Assembly: GCA_937897615.1 (NCBI GenBank)
Contig: CALCNO010000032.1
Coordinates: 1 to 64,000 of the forward strand
Direction: 5' to 3'
From: an uncultured Anaerolineaceae bacterium
Lineage (GTDB): Bacteria > Chloroflexota > Anaerolineae > Anaerolineales > Anaerolineaceae
DNA length: 64,000 bases
The notes beneath the pieces were generated by a model. It made no database searches. It saw only the letters and a program-made list of their open reading frames with translations, and was not told where the DNA came from. The position numbers were made by a program, and so were the translations under genes. Shown one piece after another: positions 44,082 through 53,179 of this stretch (positions within the stretch are counted from its first letter, which is position 1; the number at the start of each line of letters is the position of its first letter).

Positions 44082-44447
44082 ATGAATACACAAACCTTGA
44101 ACGACCAAGTTGCAAACCTCACGCTGGAACTCAGAAGAGGGATCCTGCCGTTGGCAGTGATGAGCCTGCTGCAGGAGAACAAATACGGTTACGCGCTGAT
44201 CAACGAATTGCAGGGCATGGGGATCGACATTGACCAGGGAACTCTGTACCCCATGCTGCGGCGGCTGGAATCTCAGGGGTTGCTGCAAAGTTCGTGGCTG
44301 CTCGAAGGAACCCGCCCGCGTCGCTACTACATGCTGAACGACGCCGGGAAGAATGTTCTAGCGCTACTCACCGCGGAATGGCAGAGTGTAACCACAGTAT
44401 TGGAAAAGATGTTGAAGTCAACTATCAATGACCGGAGGAAAGAATGA
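44082..44447 (+). CDS. PadR-family transcriptional regulator, short type
   Basis: A 121-residue PadR with only the winged-helix domain: LELRRGILPLAVMSLLQENKYGYALINELQGMG, DIDQGTLYPMLRRLESQGLL, and RRYYMLNDAGKNVL. It starts with no Shine-Dalgarno site, at the predicted transcription start. It controls itself and, most likely, the HAAS-domain gene whose ATG overlaps its stop. Confidence 0.9.
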   Translation: MNTQTLNDQVANLTLELRRGILPLAVMSLLQENKYGYALINELQGMGIDIDQGTLYPMLRRLESQGLLQSSWLLEGTRPRRYYMLNDAGKNVLALLTAEWQSVTTVLEKMLKSTINDRRKE

Positions 44448-45439
44448 ACTTAATTGAACGTTATTTGCACGAGTTGGGGCGTTACCTGCCTGCCAGGAAT
44501 CGCGAAGATATTCTGGCAGAATTGCGCTCCCACCTCACCGAGACCCTCGACGAAAGAACCAATGGGAACCCGACTGAGGAAGATGCGGCGGCACTGCTCA
44601 GGGAAACCGGCGCACCGCGCAAGGTAGCGGCTTCCTATCCCGGCGGGCAGCAATATCTGATCGGGCCGGAGATCTACCCGTTCTTTGAAATGGTGGCATG
44701 GATCGTACTGGGAGCCGTCACCCTGGCGCAGTTGATCGCCTTTGGCGTGCAGGTGTGGATTGGTGACCAGGGTATCTCTGCCTGGGATACCCTGGGTGGT
44801 ATATTCTCTGGCGGCCTCGCAGCACTGGGCATGGTGGTGATCGTCTTCGTGATCCTGCAGCGTTTTGGCGTGAACCCCCAGAAGGATGAAGAGTGGGATC
44901 CGCACAGTCTGCCAGAGATCGTTGAGGGAGAAAAGGTCAAACGCGGAGAACGTATTTTTGGCATCATCGGCGGGAGCATCTTGATGGCGCTGCTGGCTTC
45001 GTTCTCGGGTAGGATCGGTTTCTACCTCTATCCCGGCGGCACTTTCTATGCCGACCCTGTGATTGACCAATATCTGGTGCTGATTCTCCTCAGCCTCCTT
45101 GCCTCGATCAGTATGGATGCCTTTTTGCTCTGGCAGGGCCGTTGGACGCTCATCAGCCGCATTGCCAAAGTTGGCATCAACGTATTCTCGATCGTTGTAC
45201 TGGCATTGCTCTATCAGGGGCATGCTGCCTGGCTGCAGGTGCACGGGTCAAATGGCTTTCTGATGCAGATCGAAAATATTGACAATGACCTCGCCGGCAG
45301 TGTGCAGATGATCGGCATGGAATCCTTCAGGCTGGCCTTTGGTGTTGCGCTGGTGGTCACAACCATCGAAACGATCCTGCTGGTGGTCAGGCTGGTGCGC
45401 AGCTCCTTACGCAAGGAATCTATCGGATTTTCCGCCTAA
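44444..45439 (+). CDS. HAAS-domain membrane protein
   Basis: A 331-residue protein. The N-terminus (YLHELGRYLPARNREDILAELRSHLTETLDERT) is a HAAS/DUF1700-type helical domain, followed by five or six membrane helices. PadR plus HAAS-membrane pairs are common in bacteria and are thought to act as membrane-linked signalling units. The start overlaps the PadR stop (ATGA). Function is otherwise unknown. Confidence 0.82.
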   Translation: MNLIERYLHELGRYLPARNREDILAELRSHLTETLDERTNGNPTEEDAAALLRETGAPRKVAASYPGGQQYLIGPEIYPFFEMVAWIVLGAVTLAQLIAFGVQVWIGDQGISAWDTLGGIFSGGLAALGMVVIVFVILQRFGVNPQKDEEWDPHSLPEIVEGEKVKRGERIFGIIGGSILMALLASFSGRIGFYLYPGGTFYADPVIDQYLVLILLSLLASISMDAFLLWQGRWTLISRIAKVGINVFSIVVLALLYQGHAAWLQVHGSNGFLMQIENIDNDLAGSVQMIGMESFRLAFGVALVVTTIETILLVVRLVRSSLRKESIGFSA

Positions 45440-45457
45440 TATCATCACCATATCGGC

Positions 45458-45490
45458 AAACAGCAGGAGAGTTCTCTCCTGCTGTTTTGT
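45458..45490 (+). terminator. Intrinsic terminator after the HAAS gene
   Basis: A 13-bp stem (AAACAGCAGGAGA / TCTCCTGCTGTTT) with a 4-nt loop, ending in TTTT. Confidence 0.85.
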
Positions 45491-45514
45491 TATGTATGCT
45501 AAACTAATCTTCCG

Positions 45515-47158
45515 ATGATCTCCATCAGCCTGAATCATGTTCACCTGGTGCTCGGCGCCAAAACTATCTTCAAGGAACTGGATTGGGAAATCCAGCACGA
45601 CCAGAAGATCGGCCTGATTGGCCCCAACGGCGCAGGTAAGTCCTCGCTCTTTAAGCTGATCACCGGTGAGCACACGCCCGAGAAGGGCGGGGCGGTGGTG
45701 AAGGCGCGCGGGGTCAGCGTGGGCTACCTGGCGCAGGAACCGCTTTTGGACGCAGCACAGACCGGCTTTGCGGCGGCACTGGCGGGCAACCCGCGCGTGG
45801 CCGAGGTCAGCGCAGCCCTCGCTGCGGTGGAGCACAGCCTGAACGATCCGGCGGTGTACGGCAACGAGAACAGGCTCTCTGCCGCGCTGGAGAGCCAGCA
45901 GCAATTGCTGGCAGAGTACCAGGCGCTGGGCGGCGACCAGTACCCGCAAAAGGTGTGCGCCATCCTGCGCGGGCTGGGCCTGAAAGAAGGCGAGGAAGAC
46001 AAGCCGATCGGGGTGCTCAGCGGCGGGCAAAAGAAGCTCATTGGCCTGGCGTGTTTGCTGCTTGCCATGCCGGATGTGCTCCTGCTGGATGAGCCGGACA
46101 ACCACCTGGACCTGGCCGGCAAGCAGTACCTTGAACGTTTTATCCAAACCTATCCCGGCGCGGTGGTGATCATCTCGCATGACCGCTACCTGCTGGATGC
46201 CGTGGTGACCCACATTGCCGAACTGGAGGATGGCCAACTGACCACCTTTGCCGGCGATTATTCCGCCTTTATCCTGGAGAAACAGCAGCGACTGGCGCGC
46301 CAGAGCGAGTTGTACCAGGTGCAGCAGCGCCAGATCGCGCGCATCGAGGCTGCCATCAAGCGCTATTCCATCTGGGCCAAAACTTATGATAATGAGAAAT
46401 TTGCCAAGCGCGCCAAAGCCATCCAGAATCGCCTGGATCACATGGATAAACTTGACCGGCCGCTGCTGGAACGCCGGCGCATGGAACTCAAATTGCACGG
46501 CTGGCGCGGCTCGCAAAAGGTGTTGGAGTTCAGGAATGTGAGCAAGGCTTTTGGCGCGCGCAGGGTCTTGCAGCATGTGAACCTCGTCCTGCATCACGGT
46601 GAGCGGGTGGGGGTGATAGGCCCCAACGGTACCGGCAAGAGCGTGCTGCTGCGCATGGCGCTGGGTTCGCTGGCGCCCGATGGTGGCGATGTGCTCACCG
46701 GCCCCAGTGTGAGCAGCGGGTATTATGCCCAGGAGCACGAGACCCTCGACCCCGAGCAAAGTGTGCTGGATACGGTGCGCCTGGCGGGCAACATGAGCGA
46801 GAGCAATGCCGTAGCCCTGCTGGGCAGGTATCTCTTCGATTACCGCATGTGCGCCCTCAAGGTGAAGGCGCTTTCCGGTGGAGAGCGCAGCCGCCTGCAA
46901 CTGCTGCTGGTGGTGCTTTCCAAGGCCAATTTCCTTTTGCTGGATGAACCCACCAATAACCTCGATATTGCCTCGGCGGAGGTGCTGGAAGCTGCGCTGG
47001 CCGAATTTGAGGGCACGGCGCTGATCATCTCGCACGACCGCTATTTTCTCGATCAGGTGGTGGATCGCATTCTGGTGGTGGAGAATGGCAATCTCATCAG
47101 CCACGCCGGCGGCTACAGCGATTGGTTAAGCAGCCACGATCACGCGCAGGGTAAATAA
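45515..47158 (+). CDS. ABC-F family ATPase
   Basis: A 547-residue soluble protein with two ABC domains: Walker A GPNGAGKSS and GPNGTGKSV, signatures LSGGQKKL and LSGGERSR, Walker B LLLDEPDNHLDL and LLLDEPTNNLDI. Between them is the ABC-F linker of charged, helical sequence. Such proteins act on ribosomes, for translation quality control or antibiotic protection. No clear antibiotic-type extension is seen, so housekeeping is more likely. No typical ribosome-binding site precedes the ATG. Confidence 0.92.
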   Translation: MISISLNHVHLVLGAKTIFKELDWEIQHDQKIGLIGPNGAGKSSLFKLITGEHTPEKGGAVVKARGVSVGYLAQEPLLDAAQTGFAAALAGNPRVAEVSAALAAVEHSLNDPAVYGNENRLSAALESQQQLLAEYQALGGDQYPQKVCAILRGLGLKEGEEDKPIGVLSGGQKKLIGLACLLLAMPDVLLLDEPDNHLDLAGKQYLERFIQTYPGAVVIISHDRYLLDAVVTHIAELEDGQLTTFAGDYSAFILEKQQRLARQSELYQVQQRQIARIEAAIKRYSIWAKTYDNEKFAKRAKAIQNRLDHMDKLDRPLLERRRMELKLHGWRGSQKVLEFRNVSKAFGARRVLQHVNLVLHHGERVGVIGPNGTGKSVLLRMALGSLAPDGGDVLTGPSVSSGYYAQEHETLDPEQSVLDTVRLAGNMSESNAVALLGRYLFDYRMCALKVKALSGGERSRLQLLLVVLSKANFLLLDEPTNNLDIASAEVLEAALAEFEGTALIISHDRYFLDQVVDRILVVENGNLISHAGGYSDWLSSHDHAQGK

Positions 47159-47242
47159 AAGAAGTTGCTGGCAACGCCAGCAATAAACGCAGCTTGTGAT
47201 TACAATTGCAATGGGATCATTTACTCGGTTTGTGGAGCTTTC

Positions 47243-48280
47243 ATGAACACCTTATCGGAAATTCACGCACAGCAGGAAACCCTGGGCAATCTCCTGAAAA
47301 GCCAAAAAAGTAACGTTGTTGCGCTGGCGGAACAGATCCGGCAGCGCTCTCCGGCATTCCTCTTTTTGGCGGCGCGGGGCACCTCTGATAATGCGGCGCG
47401 TTATGCCAACTACCTTCTGGGCAGCCGCAACGGGCTGGCGCTGGCACTGGCTACCCCTTCGTTGTTCACTTATTACCATACGCCGCCGCGACTGCAAGGC
47501 TCGGTGGTGATGGGCATCTCCCAATCCGGCCAGTCGCCGGACATTGTCAGCGTGCTTGAGGAAGGCCGCAGGCAGGGATGCCTCACAGTGGCGCTCACCA
47601 ACAATGCAGCATCGCCGCTGGCGCAGACTGCCCAGCACATGCTCGATCTCTCCGTTGGCGAGGAAAGAGGGGTTGCCGCCACCAAAACCTACACTGCCGA
47701 ATTGTTGCTGCTGGCCATGCTCTCGGCGGCCATCGGTGGCAGAGAGGAAGACTGGCAGGAGTTGGAACATGTGCCGGGTTGGGTGGGGCGGGTGCTGGCC
47801 CTGGAAGAGCAGATTCGCAGCCTGGCGCAGCAGTTTGCCGCCATGCAGCAATGTGTGGTGTTGGGGCGCGGCTACAATTATTCCACTGCTTTTGAGTGGG
47901 CGTTGAAGATGAAAGAATTAACCTATGTGGAGGCCGAGCCGTATTCCTCGGCAGATTTTCTGCACGGCCCGGTAGCGCTGGTGGATGAGGGCTACCCTGT
48001 GCTGGCGGTGGTGACCCGCGGCGCCGTGGCCGCCTCGATGCAGGAAACGCTGGCTTACCTCAAAAATGGCCTGAGGGCAAAGCTGTTGGTGATTGCCAAC
48101 GCCGCCGCCGCGCTGGAACTGGCAGACCACCCCATTGCGTTACCCCCCGAAATACCGGAATGGCTCTCGCCGATTGCGGCGATTGTTCCGGCACAGTTGT
48201 TTGCCTACCACCTTGCGCGTGCCTGTGGCTTTGACCCCGATAACCCGCGCACCATCCGTAAGGTAACCCGTACCCGCTAA
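47243..48280 (+). CDS. SIS-domain protein, GlmS-isomerase/NagB-II-like
   Basis: A 345-residue protein with two SIS domains: FLAARGTSDNAARYANYLLG, SQSGQSPDIVSVLEEGRRQG, TNNAASPLAQTAQHMLDLSVGEE and ALKMKELTYVEAEPYSSADFLHGP. This is the isomerase half of GlmS without the glutaminase domain, like NagB-II deaminase (glucosamine-6-phosphate to fructose-6-phosphate and ammonia) or a sugar-phosphate isomerase. The start is the ATG at 47243; an upstream frame opening at 47165 has no support. Confidence 0.85.
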   Translation: MNTLSEIHAQQETLGNLLKSQKSNVVALAEQIRQRSPAFLFLAARGTSDNAARYANYLLGSRNGLALALATPSLFTYYHTPPRLQGSVVMGISQSGQSPDIVSVLEEGRRQGCLTVALTNNAASPLAQTAQHMLDLSVGEERGVAATKTYTAELLLLAMLSAAIGGREEDWQELEHVPGWVGRVLALEEQIRSLAQQFAAMQQCVVLGRGYNYSTAFEWALKMKELTYVEAEPYSSADFLHGPVALVDEGYPVLAVVTRGAVAASMQETLAYLKNGLRAKLLVIANAAAALELADHPIALPPEIPEWLSPIAAIVPAQLFAYHLARACGFDPDNPRTIRKVTRTR

Positions 48281-48281
48281 C

Positions 48282-48503
48282 CTATTTTTGCCCGTTCAGT
48301 TTATCGCGCCGTGATTTGGCCAGGTAGAGCAGGAACAGCGCTGCCACGGTTCCAATTGCCCAGCCGTACCGCGGGACAAAGGTTTGCCCCAGGAACGCCA
48401 CCAGGCCGATGAAGGTGACGATCAGAATCCAATCCAGCAAGGTAAGGTTTTGCAGCAGGGTGGGGATCTTCAAGTGATTAACTCCCGGATGGAAGTGTTC
48501 CAT
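48282..48503 (-). CDS. Small membrane protein of unknown function
   Basis: At most 73 residues, with two helices (LTLLDWILIVTFIGLVAFLG, IGTVAALFLLYLA) and a basic tail. From the ATG at 48503 it has no clear ribosome-binding site; a TTG at 48471-48473 with GGGAG upstream gives 63 residues and may be the real start. It is 1 nt from the end of the SIS gene and convergent with it. It shares its FIGLVA helix with the 50-residue protein upstream. Confidence 0.6.
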   Translation of the reverse strand: MEHFHPGVNHLKIPTLLQNLTLLDWILIVTFIGLVAFLGQTFVPRYGWAIGTVAALFLLYLAKSRRDKLNGQK

Positions 48504-48524
48504 CCATAGTAAAGTTGGTGATTT

Positions 48525-48677
48525 CTAGTCCGGCAGGGTCTCGCTATGCTCCCTGCGATGTTTCGCCAGGTGGAGAAGGCCAAAGCCTGCCACCAGGCCG
48601 ATGTAGGTTCCAAAAAAAGCTGCCAGGAACCAATCCCAAATGCTTGTGCCGTTGAGTAAATCCCTTTTTGGCTCCAT
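48525..48677 (-). CDS. 50-residue membrane protein
   Basis: MEPKRDLLNGTSIWDWFLAA..., ending in LHLAKHRREHSETLPD. It has one long hydrophobic helix pair (WDWFLAAFFGTYIGLVAGFG) and a basic C-terminus. The ATG has GAGGAGG at 5 nt spacing, one of the strongest ribosome-binding sites in the window. It is the first gene of a two-gene unit with the 48282-48503 protein (TWDWFLAAF/LLDWILIV-like start). Too short for most gene finders. Function unknown. Confidence 0.72.
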   Translation of the reverse strand: MEPKRDLLNGTSIWDWFLAAFFGTYIGLVAGFGLLHLAKHRREHSETLPD

Positions 48678-48704
48678 GTGATCCTCCTCACGGATTAGGA
48701 ATCT

Positions 48705-49754
48705 CTACTCCAATTTTACATCCTCGTTGGCGACCTCGTTATCTTCCACGTAGCGGCGCGGCATGGCCAGTGAGGACCAGCCGCCGGCCTCCTGCAGTAC
48801 AAAGGGATCGGTGCCGTGGCGCGCGGCGGAGGTGGCCCAGTAATGCCGGCAATCGTGTGCCGAGAGGTTCTCAATGCCCAACTTTTGCCCTAAAAACTCC
48901 ACCCGCCCGGTGATGGCGCGTTCGCTCATGCCGGCCGTGCCCAGTTCCTCGTTCTTCTTGCTGCGGCGCAGCATCAGGCCGCTGGTGGGGGCATCGCCGC
49001 TGTTGAGATAAGCGTTCAGTGCCGCCAGGGTATCGCGTGTCAGGTGATGCACCTGCTCTTTGTTCACCTTTGGTCGGAAGAAACGCAGTTCACGGCTGGC
49101 GGGGTCAAAATCGGTGCGGCTGAGGGCAGCCACTTCTCCCACGCGCAGGCCGTGATCCAGCAGCAGGCACAGCAGCAGCATGTCGCGCCGCCCCTGCGGG
49201 GTATCCGGCTGGTCTTTGAGCGCCGCGGCCTGTTCCGGGGTGATCTTGACAGGCTGCGCCTTTTTATAACCGATGCGCACGCGCTCGCGTTTCTGGTCAA
49301 TGCGCGTTTGTTCGCGGTAGCTGTAGCCCTGCACAGCGCGGATGAGTGCGTATTCCTGCGGCAGCAATGCCCCGGCCTGCATGGCCAGGCGGGCATAGGT
49401 CTTGATGGTGGAAAGGTGCACGTTGATGGTCTGGATGGCGTAACCTTCCTTGAGCTGCCATTTGACAAAAGCCTCCACCAGCCCCCAGGTGACCGGCTTC
49501 CAGGCGGCGGGGTCATTGGCCAGGTCGCCTGTGCGCAGGCCCATCAAAGCCAGAAACTCGCGCAGCAGCATCAGGTCGGCATCCTGCCGGCGCAGGGTAT
49601 GTTCGGCGCGGCGCGAGCGGTAATCGGCAAAGCGGCTGGCGGCGGCGGCCCGGTTGGCGCGCTCTCCCAGCAGGTTGCCCAGTTCGCCCGGCAGCAGCGG
49701 TTGGATGGCGTCGCTGCCCGGGGTGAGTTCGTTCTTTGTGCTCATCCCTGTCAT
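48705..49754 (-). CDS. Tyrosine recombinase (phage integrase family)
   Basis: A 349-residue recombinase. An N-terminal SAM-like core-binding domain (about residues 40-150) is followed by the catalytic domain with Arg of DHGLRVGEVAALS, Lys of PKVNK, His-x-x-Arg of SAHDCRHYWA, Trp/His position GGWSS and the nucleophile Tyr of RRYVED. All catalytic residues are present. It stands alone, with no other phage or transposon genes, so it may be an old integrative element's remnant or a host recombinase. Its GC matches the high-GC background, unlike the GH10 gene next to it. Confidence 0.9.
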   Translation of the reverse strand: MTGMSTKNELTPGSDAIQPLLPGELGNLLGERANRAAAASRFADYRSRRAEHTLRRQDADLMLLREFLALMGLRTGDLANDPAAWKPVTWGLVEAFVKWQLKEGYAIQTINVHLSTIKTYARLAMQAGALLPQEYALIRAVQGYSYREQTRIDQKRERVRIGYKKAQPVKITPEQAAALKDQPDTPQGRRDMLLLCLLLDHGLRVGEVAALSRTDFDPASRELRFFRPKVNKEQVHHLTRDTLAALNAYLNSGDAPTSGLMLRRSKKNEELGTAGMSERAITGRVEFLGQKLGIENLSAHDCRHYWATSAARHGTDPFVLQEAGGWSSLAMPRRYVEDNEVANEDVKLE

Positions 49755-49802
49755 TGTAACTTAATTCACCCGCAGACAATCAACTGCGCCAGACCAACAC
49801 CT

Positions 49803-51812
49803 TTATTTACTTTGGGCGGCCAGGAGTGCGTCCCTCACGGCGAAATAGGCGGGTTTAGGTTGAAAACTGGTATCAAACAGGAGAGGAGCCGCATCAAGCA
49901 TTGGGCCTGGGTATACAGCACAGTACCAACCCTCACCTAAACAGGTAATCCAGGAATAAGCATCGCTGACACCCCAGGTTGAAAACGCAATGCAATTACC
50001 GGCTTCAATGCAGGCAGACATCATGTCTCCATAGATCTGCGCCTGTCGGGCAGTTTTCTCTTCAACAGTGCCTTTCATCTCGTGCAGATCCACATCCATT
50101 TCTGTGATCATGATCTTTACGCCCAGTTCACCAAAACGCTGCATGGTGGCAATCACGTCCTCTTTGGCAGGGGCGATTTTGCTGTTCCAGGGCAAGTAGA
50201 GGTGCATCTGCATCCCTACCACGTCGATCGGGACGCCTTTTTCTTTGAGAGCCTCCACCTGTTTGTACATAAGATTGATGTGGGAAGCGGTGTTTGAATC
50301 CCGCGGGCTTTCATTGTTATCGGCGTTGAAAACAAGGATTTCATCAGGCCCAGCTTCGCGTGCCCATTGAAAAGACTTTTCAATATACTCTGGGCCTATT
50401 GTGTCGAACCAGAAATCTGCGCCGGGATACTGATCGCGGGCAGTGGCCTCGTTAGCGATGCTCCAAAAAGTAACCTTGTCCTTGTATCGTGATACGATTG
50501 TTTTCACATGGTTTTCTAAGATTGACAGTAGCTCCTCTTTTGAAAAATTCCCCTCCTTCAACCAATCGGGCAGAACCCCGGGTTCCGTGGCGCCCCAGAC
50601 CAGGTGAGACGCATACAGGGTATACCCGTTTTTATACGCATCATTAACCTGCTGATCAAGGATTGCGAAATCATAATCACCGGGACCACGCCAGATATTT
50701 GCATCGGTAAAAACGCTCAAATATGCCAGGTTAAAATCGTGCCTGGCAGCTGTGCAAAAAGGGATTTCCATCAGGGAATCCGGGTTTAATTCAGCGCCGA
50801 TTAGGATGTCCAGGGGTTTTGCCAGTTCAGATAAACCGGGCTGGGTGTTCCAATTCTCGATAAACTTTCCGGTGGGCGGGGTTTCGATGCTTAAATGATC
50901 CAGTGTCATCGTGCCTGGAGCGCCTACTGAAGTGCCGAACTGGAACCATCCGGAGGGAAAAAGCCCTTCTGCCATTTGCAATTCATCATATTGTGTAAGG
51001 TCGACAGACTGGACGATCTTGTTATCCTGATCCCAGACCTCGAAGGTCTTTCCGTTCGCGTCAGTGAAGACAATCGTGAAGAGCTGATCATCTTTTATCG
51101 GGGTTGTGATATTTATATTGCAGTCTCCCTGTTGCCCGTCGCGGACACAAATCTCGAAGAAACCATTATTTTTATAGATGTCCATGCGGTGGTTTCCTTC
51201 CCACCACTCTTTCCGGTTAGGGATGGGGTCAATGCCATCCAGTTTGACGCTTGCCCATTGGGGGTTGGTTTCTGTCATGCCAAAGCGGATGCGCAGTGGC
51301 GGTGTAACAGGATGGTGCGAAGGGTCTGACACGATATCGCTAAATTCTTCTTTTTGAGGATCAACAAATAAAGTGCCGCCATCCTCTGCCGAGAAATAAG
51401 TCCAGCCGGAATAATTTACCACTGATTTCCAAACCACCTGGTTCTTATCAACTTCTGTAATGGAGGCAGGGATAGGGGGTAAGGAGTTTAGTGGGATCCA
51501 TCCACTTACTTCGTTTTCTGAATCCTTAGTAATTACTTCGGCAAAATCACCATATTTGCCAAGCACCCTTACTGTGGTACCGGAGTCAAGATAGGTATAT
51601 TCCTGGCATGTTGGGGTTTCGGGGATCGTGGATACCACAGCTTGAGTGTTCAACGTCAAAAAAACAGGTTCTTTTGTGGCAGTTGCCAAAGCGGTTGCAA
51701 ATAGCGTATCGGGAATAGCCGGCGTTAATTGAGACGTTCTCGGAGTTGGGGTTGTGCACCCTGAGACCAGAAAGACTAAACAAAGCACTGCTGAGAATAT
51801 TGATCGCTTCAT
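49803..51812 (-). CDS. GH10 endo-beta-1,4-xylanase-like lipoprotein
   Basis: A 669-residue lipoprotein from the ATG at 51810-51812 (GAGGTG upstream); a GTG at 51824 is also in frame. The lipobox VSGC is followed by a Thr/Pro linker, an SH3-like region (about 70-110; EYTYLDSGTTVRVLGKYGDFAEV...GWIPL), a beta-sandwich region (about 130-330) and a GH10 catalytic domain (about 340-665). The acid/base is Glu455 of WSIANEA, the nucleophile Glu571 of ITEMDVD. It cleaves xylan-like polymers outside the cell, anchored to the membrane. GC is visibly lower than in neighbours. Confidence 0.92.
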   Translation of the reverse strand: MKRSIFSAVLCLVFLVSGCTTPTPRTSQLTPAIPDTLFATALATATKEPVFLTLNTQAVVSTIPETPTCQEYTYLDSGTTVRVLGKYGDFAEVITKDSENEVSGWIPLNSLPPIPASITEVDKNQVVWKSVVNYSGWTYFSAEDGGTLFVDPQKEEFSDIVSDPSHHPVTPPLRIRFGMTETNPQWASVKLDGIDPIPNRKEWWEGNHRMDIYKNNGFFEICVRDGQQGDCNINITTPIKDDQLFTIVFTDANGKTFEVWDQDNKIVQSVDLTQYDELQMAEGLFPSGWFQFGTSVGAPGTMTLDHLSIETPPTGKFIENWNTQPGLSELAKPLDILIGAELNPDSLMEIPFCTAARHDFNLAYLSVFTDANIWRGPGDYDFAILDQQVNDAYKNGYTLYASHLVWGATEPGVLPDWLKEGNFSKEELLSILENHVKTIVSRYKDKVTFWSIANEATARDQYPGADFWFDTIGPEYIEKSFQWAREAGPDEILVFNADNNESPRDSNTASHINLMYKQVEALKEKGVPIDVVGMQMHLYLPWNSKIAPAKEDVIATMQRFGELGVKIMITEMDVDLHEMKGTVEEKTARQAQIYGDMMSACIEAGNCIAFSTWGVSDAYSWITCLGEGWYCAVYPGPMLDAAPLLFDTSFQPKPAYFAVRDALLAAQSK

Positions 51813-52135
51813 TGTTTTCTTCACCTCGATAATGTCAAAAGATATATTGTCTTCTCTTAAATGCCAATCTTAAAATTTTCATTTTTAGAAATTTACTACT
51901 TGTATTTCTTAATTTGCATTTGTATAATCATCAATTATATTTCTTACCAAATAAAAATTCTTGGACGTACACTTTACCCGTACAGCCCGTTTCCTGACCA
52001 GTTTTGCCCGATAAGTGAACAGTACCGCAAAAAGACGTTTGCCTTACCTGATTGTTTAACAGGTTCAAATGTCTATAATGAATAATACATCGTTATTTAA
52101 AACCAGAACCATCCACACTACCAATGGAGTAAGCA
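51813..52135 (+). other. AT-rich intergenic region, 323 bases
   Basis: No supported gene. It holds promoters: TTGTAT-17-TATAAT (51900-51928) and the better-placed 52052-52079. A 74-residue open frame at 51861-52085 is low-complexity and lacks a ribosome-binding site, so it is not called. The 3' half forms the leader of the peptide transporter operon. Confidence 0.6.
52052..52079 (+). promoter_or_regulatory. Candidate promoter of the peptide transporter operon
   Basis: TTGTTT (52052-52057), a 16-nt spacer, and TATAAT (52074-52079), followed by a leader of about 50 nt and GGAG before the ATG at 52136. Confidence 0.65.
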
Positions 52136-53179
52136 ATGACTAGCGGGTCTGGGGCCAACACAAATGAAACGATCCTCGAAGTAAAGGATCTCAAAACCTA
52201 CTTCTATACAGAAGACGGCGTGGTCAAGGCTGTGGATGGTGTGGACTTCTCCGTGAAAAAAGGCGAAGTGCTTGGCCTGGTGGGGGAGTCTGGCTGCGGC
52301 AAGAGCGTGAGTTCCTTCTCCATCCTGCGCCTGGTCAGCCCTCCGGGGCGCATCACCGGCGGCGAGATTTTCTTCGAAGGCCGTGATGTGCTCAAACTTT
52401 CCAAAGACGAAATGGTCAAGATGCGCGGCGACCGCATCTCGATGATCTTCCAGCAGCCTCAATCCAGCCTCAACCCGGTCTTCCGCGTTGGTGACCAGGT
52501 GGCCGAGGTGCTAATGATCCACAAAGGTCTCAAGAAAAAAGAGGCCTGGAAGCGCGCCGTGGAACTGCTCACCCAGGTGGGTATCCCCGACCCGGCTCGC
52601 AAGGCCGAAGCCTACCCCCACGAGATGTCCGGCGGGCAGGCGCAGCGCGTGATGATCGCCATGGCGCTGGCGCTTTCTCCCAAGCTGCTGATCGCCGATG
52701 AGCCGACCACGGCCCTTGACGTAACCATCCAGGCGCAGATCCTCGACCTCATCCAGGGTTTGCGCGAGCAGACCGATACGGCGGTCATCCTCATCACTCA
52801 TGATCTGGGCATCATCGCCGATATGGCCCACCGCGTGGCGGTGATGTATGCCGGCGAAATTGTGGAATTTGCCGATGTGCAGCCCATCTTTGCCCACCCC
52901 CTGCACCCCTATACCCAGGGGCTGATCGGCTCCATCCCTGTGCTGGGCAAAGTGGTGGAACGCCTGGAAGTGATCCCCGGCTTGGTGCCCAATCTGATCA
53001 ACCTGCCGCCGGGCTGCCGTTTTGCCCCGCGCTGCCGCCTGCGCGAAAAGTTCGGGCTGTCCATTTGCGAGCAGCACAAGCCCAGCCTGGTGGAAGTGGA
53101 ACCGGGCCATACTGTGCGCTGCTGGTTGTACACCGATGCGGAAGGCCATACTGCGCCGCTGAAAAAAGAGGTCAAATGA
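52136..53179 (+). CDS. Oligopeptide ABC transporter ATPase, OppD/DppD type
   Basis: A 347-residue ATPase: Walker A GESGCGKSV, signature MSGGQAQRV, Walker B LIADEPTTALDV, H-loop ITHDLG. The C-terminal oligopeptide-transporter domain carries the Cys-rich site (CRFAPRCRLREKFGLSICEQ) that binds an iron-sulfur cluster in this family. It pairs with the next ATPase to drive peptide import. Its stop overlaps the next ATG (ATGA). Confidence 0.95.
   Translation: MTSGSGANTNETILEVKDLKTYFYTEDGVVKAVDGVDFSVKKGEVLGLVGESGCGKSVSSFSILRLVSPPGRITGGEIFFEGRDVLKLSKDEMVKMRGDRISMIFQQPQSSLNPVFRVGDQVAEVLMIHKGLKKKEAWKRAVELLTQVGIPDPARKAEAYPHEMSGGQAQRVMIAMALALSPKLLIADEPTTALDVTIQAQILDLIQGLREQTDTAVILITHDLGIIADMAHRVAVMYAGEIVEFADVQPIFAHPLHPYTQGLIGSIPVLGKVVERLEVIPGLVPNLINLPPGCRFAPRCRLREKFGLSICEQHKPSLVEVEPGHTVRCWLYTDAEGHTAPLKKEVK

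Noticed and set aside
45407..47104. 565-residue open frame antisense to the ABC-F gene
   Set aside because: Shadow of the ABC-F gene with the same His/Gln-rich composition.
51861..52085. 74-residue open frame in the AT-rich gap before the peptide operon
   Set aside because: Low-complexity Ile/Tyr/Phe-rich product, no ribosome-binding site, overlaps promoter candidates.
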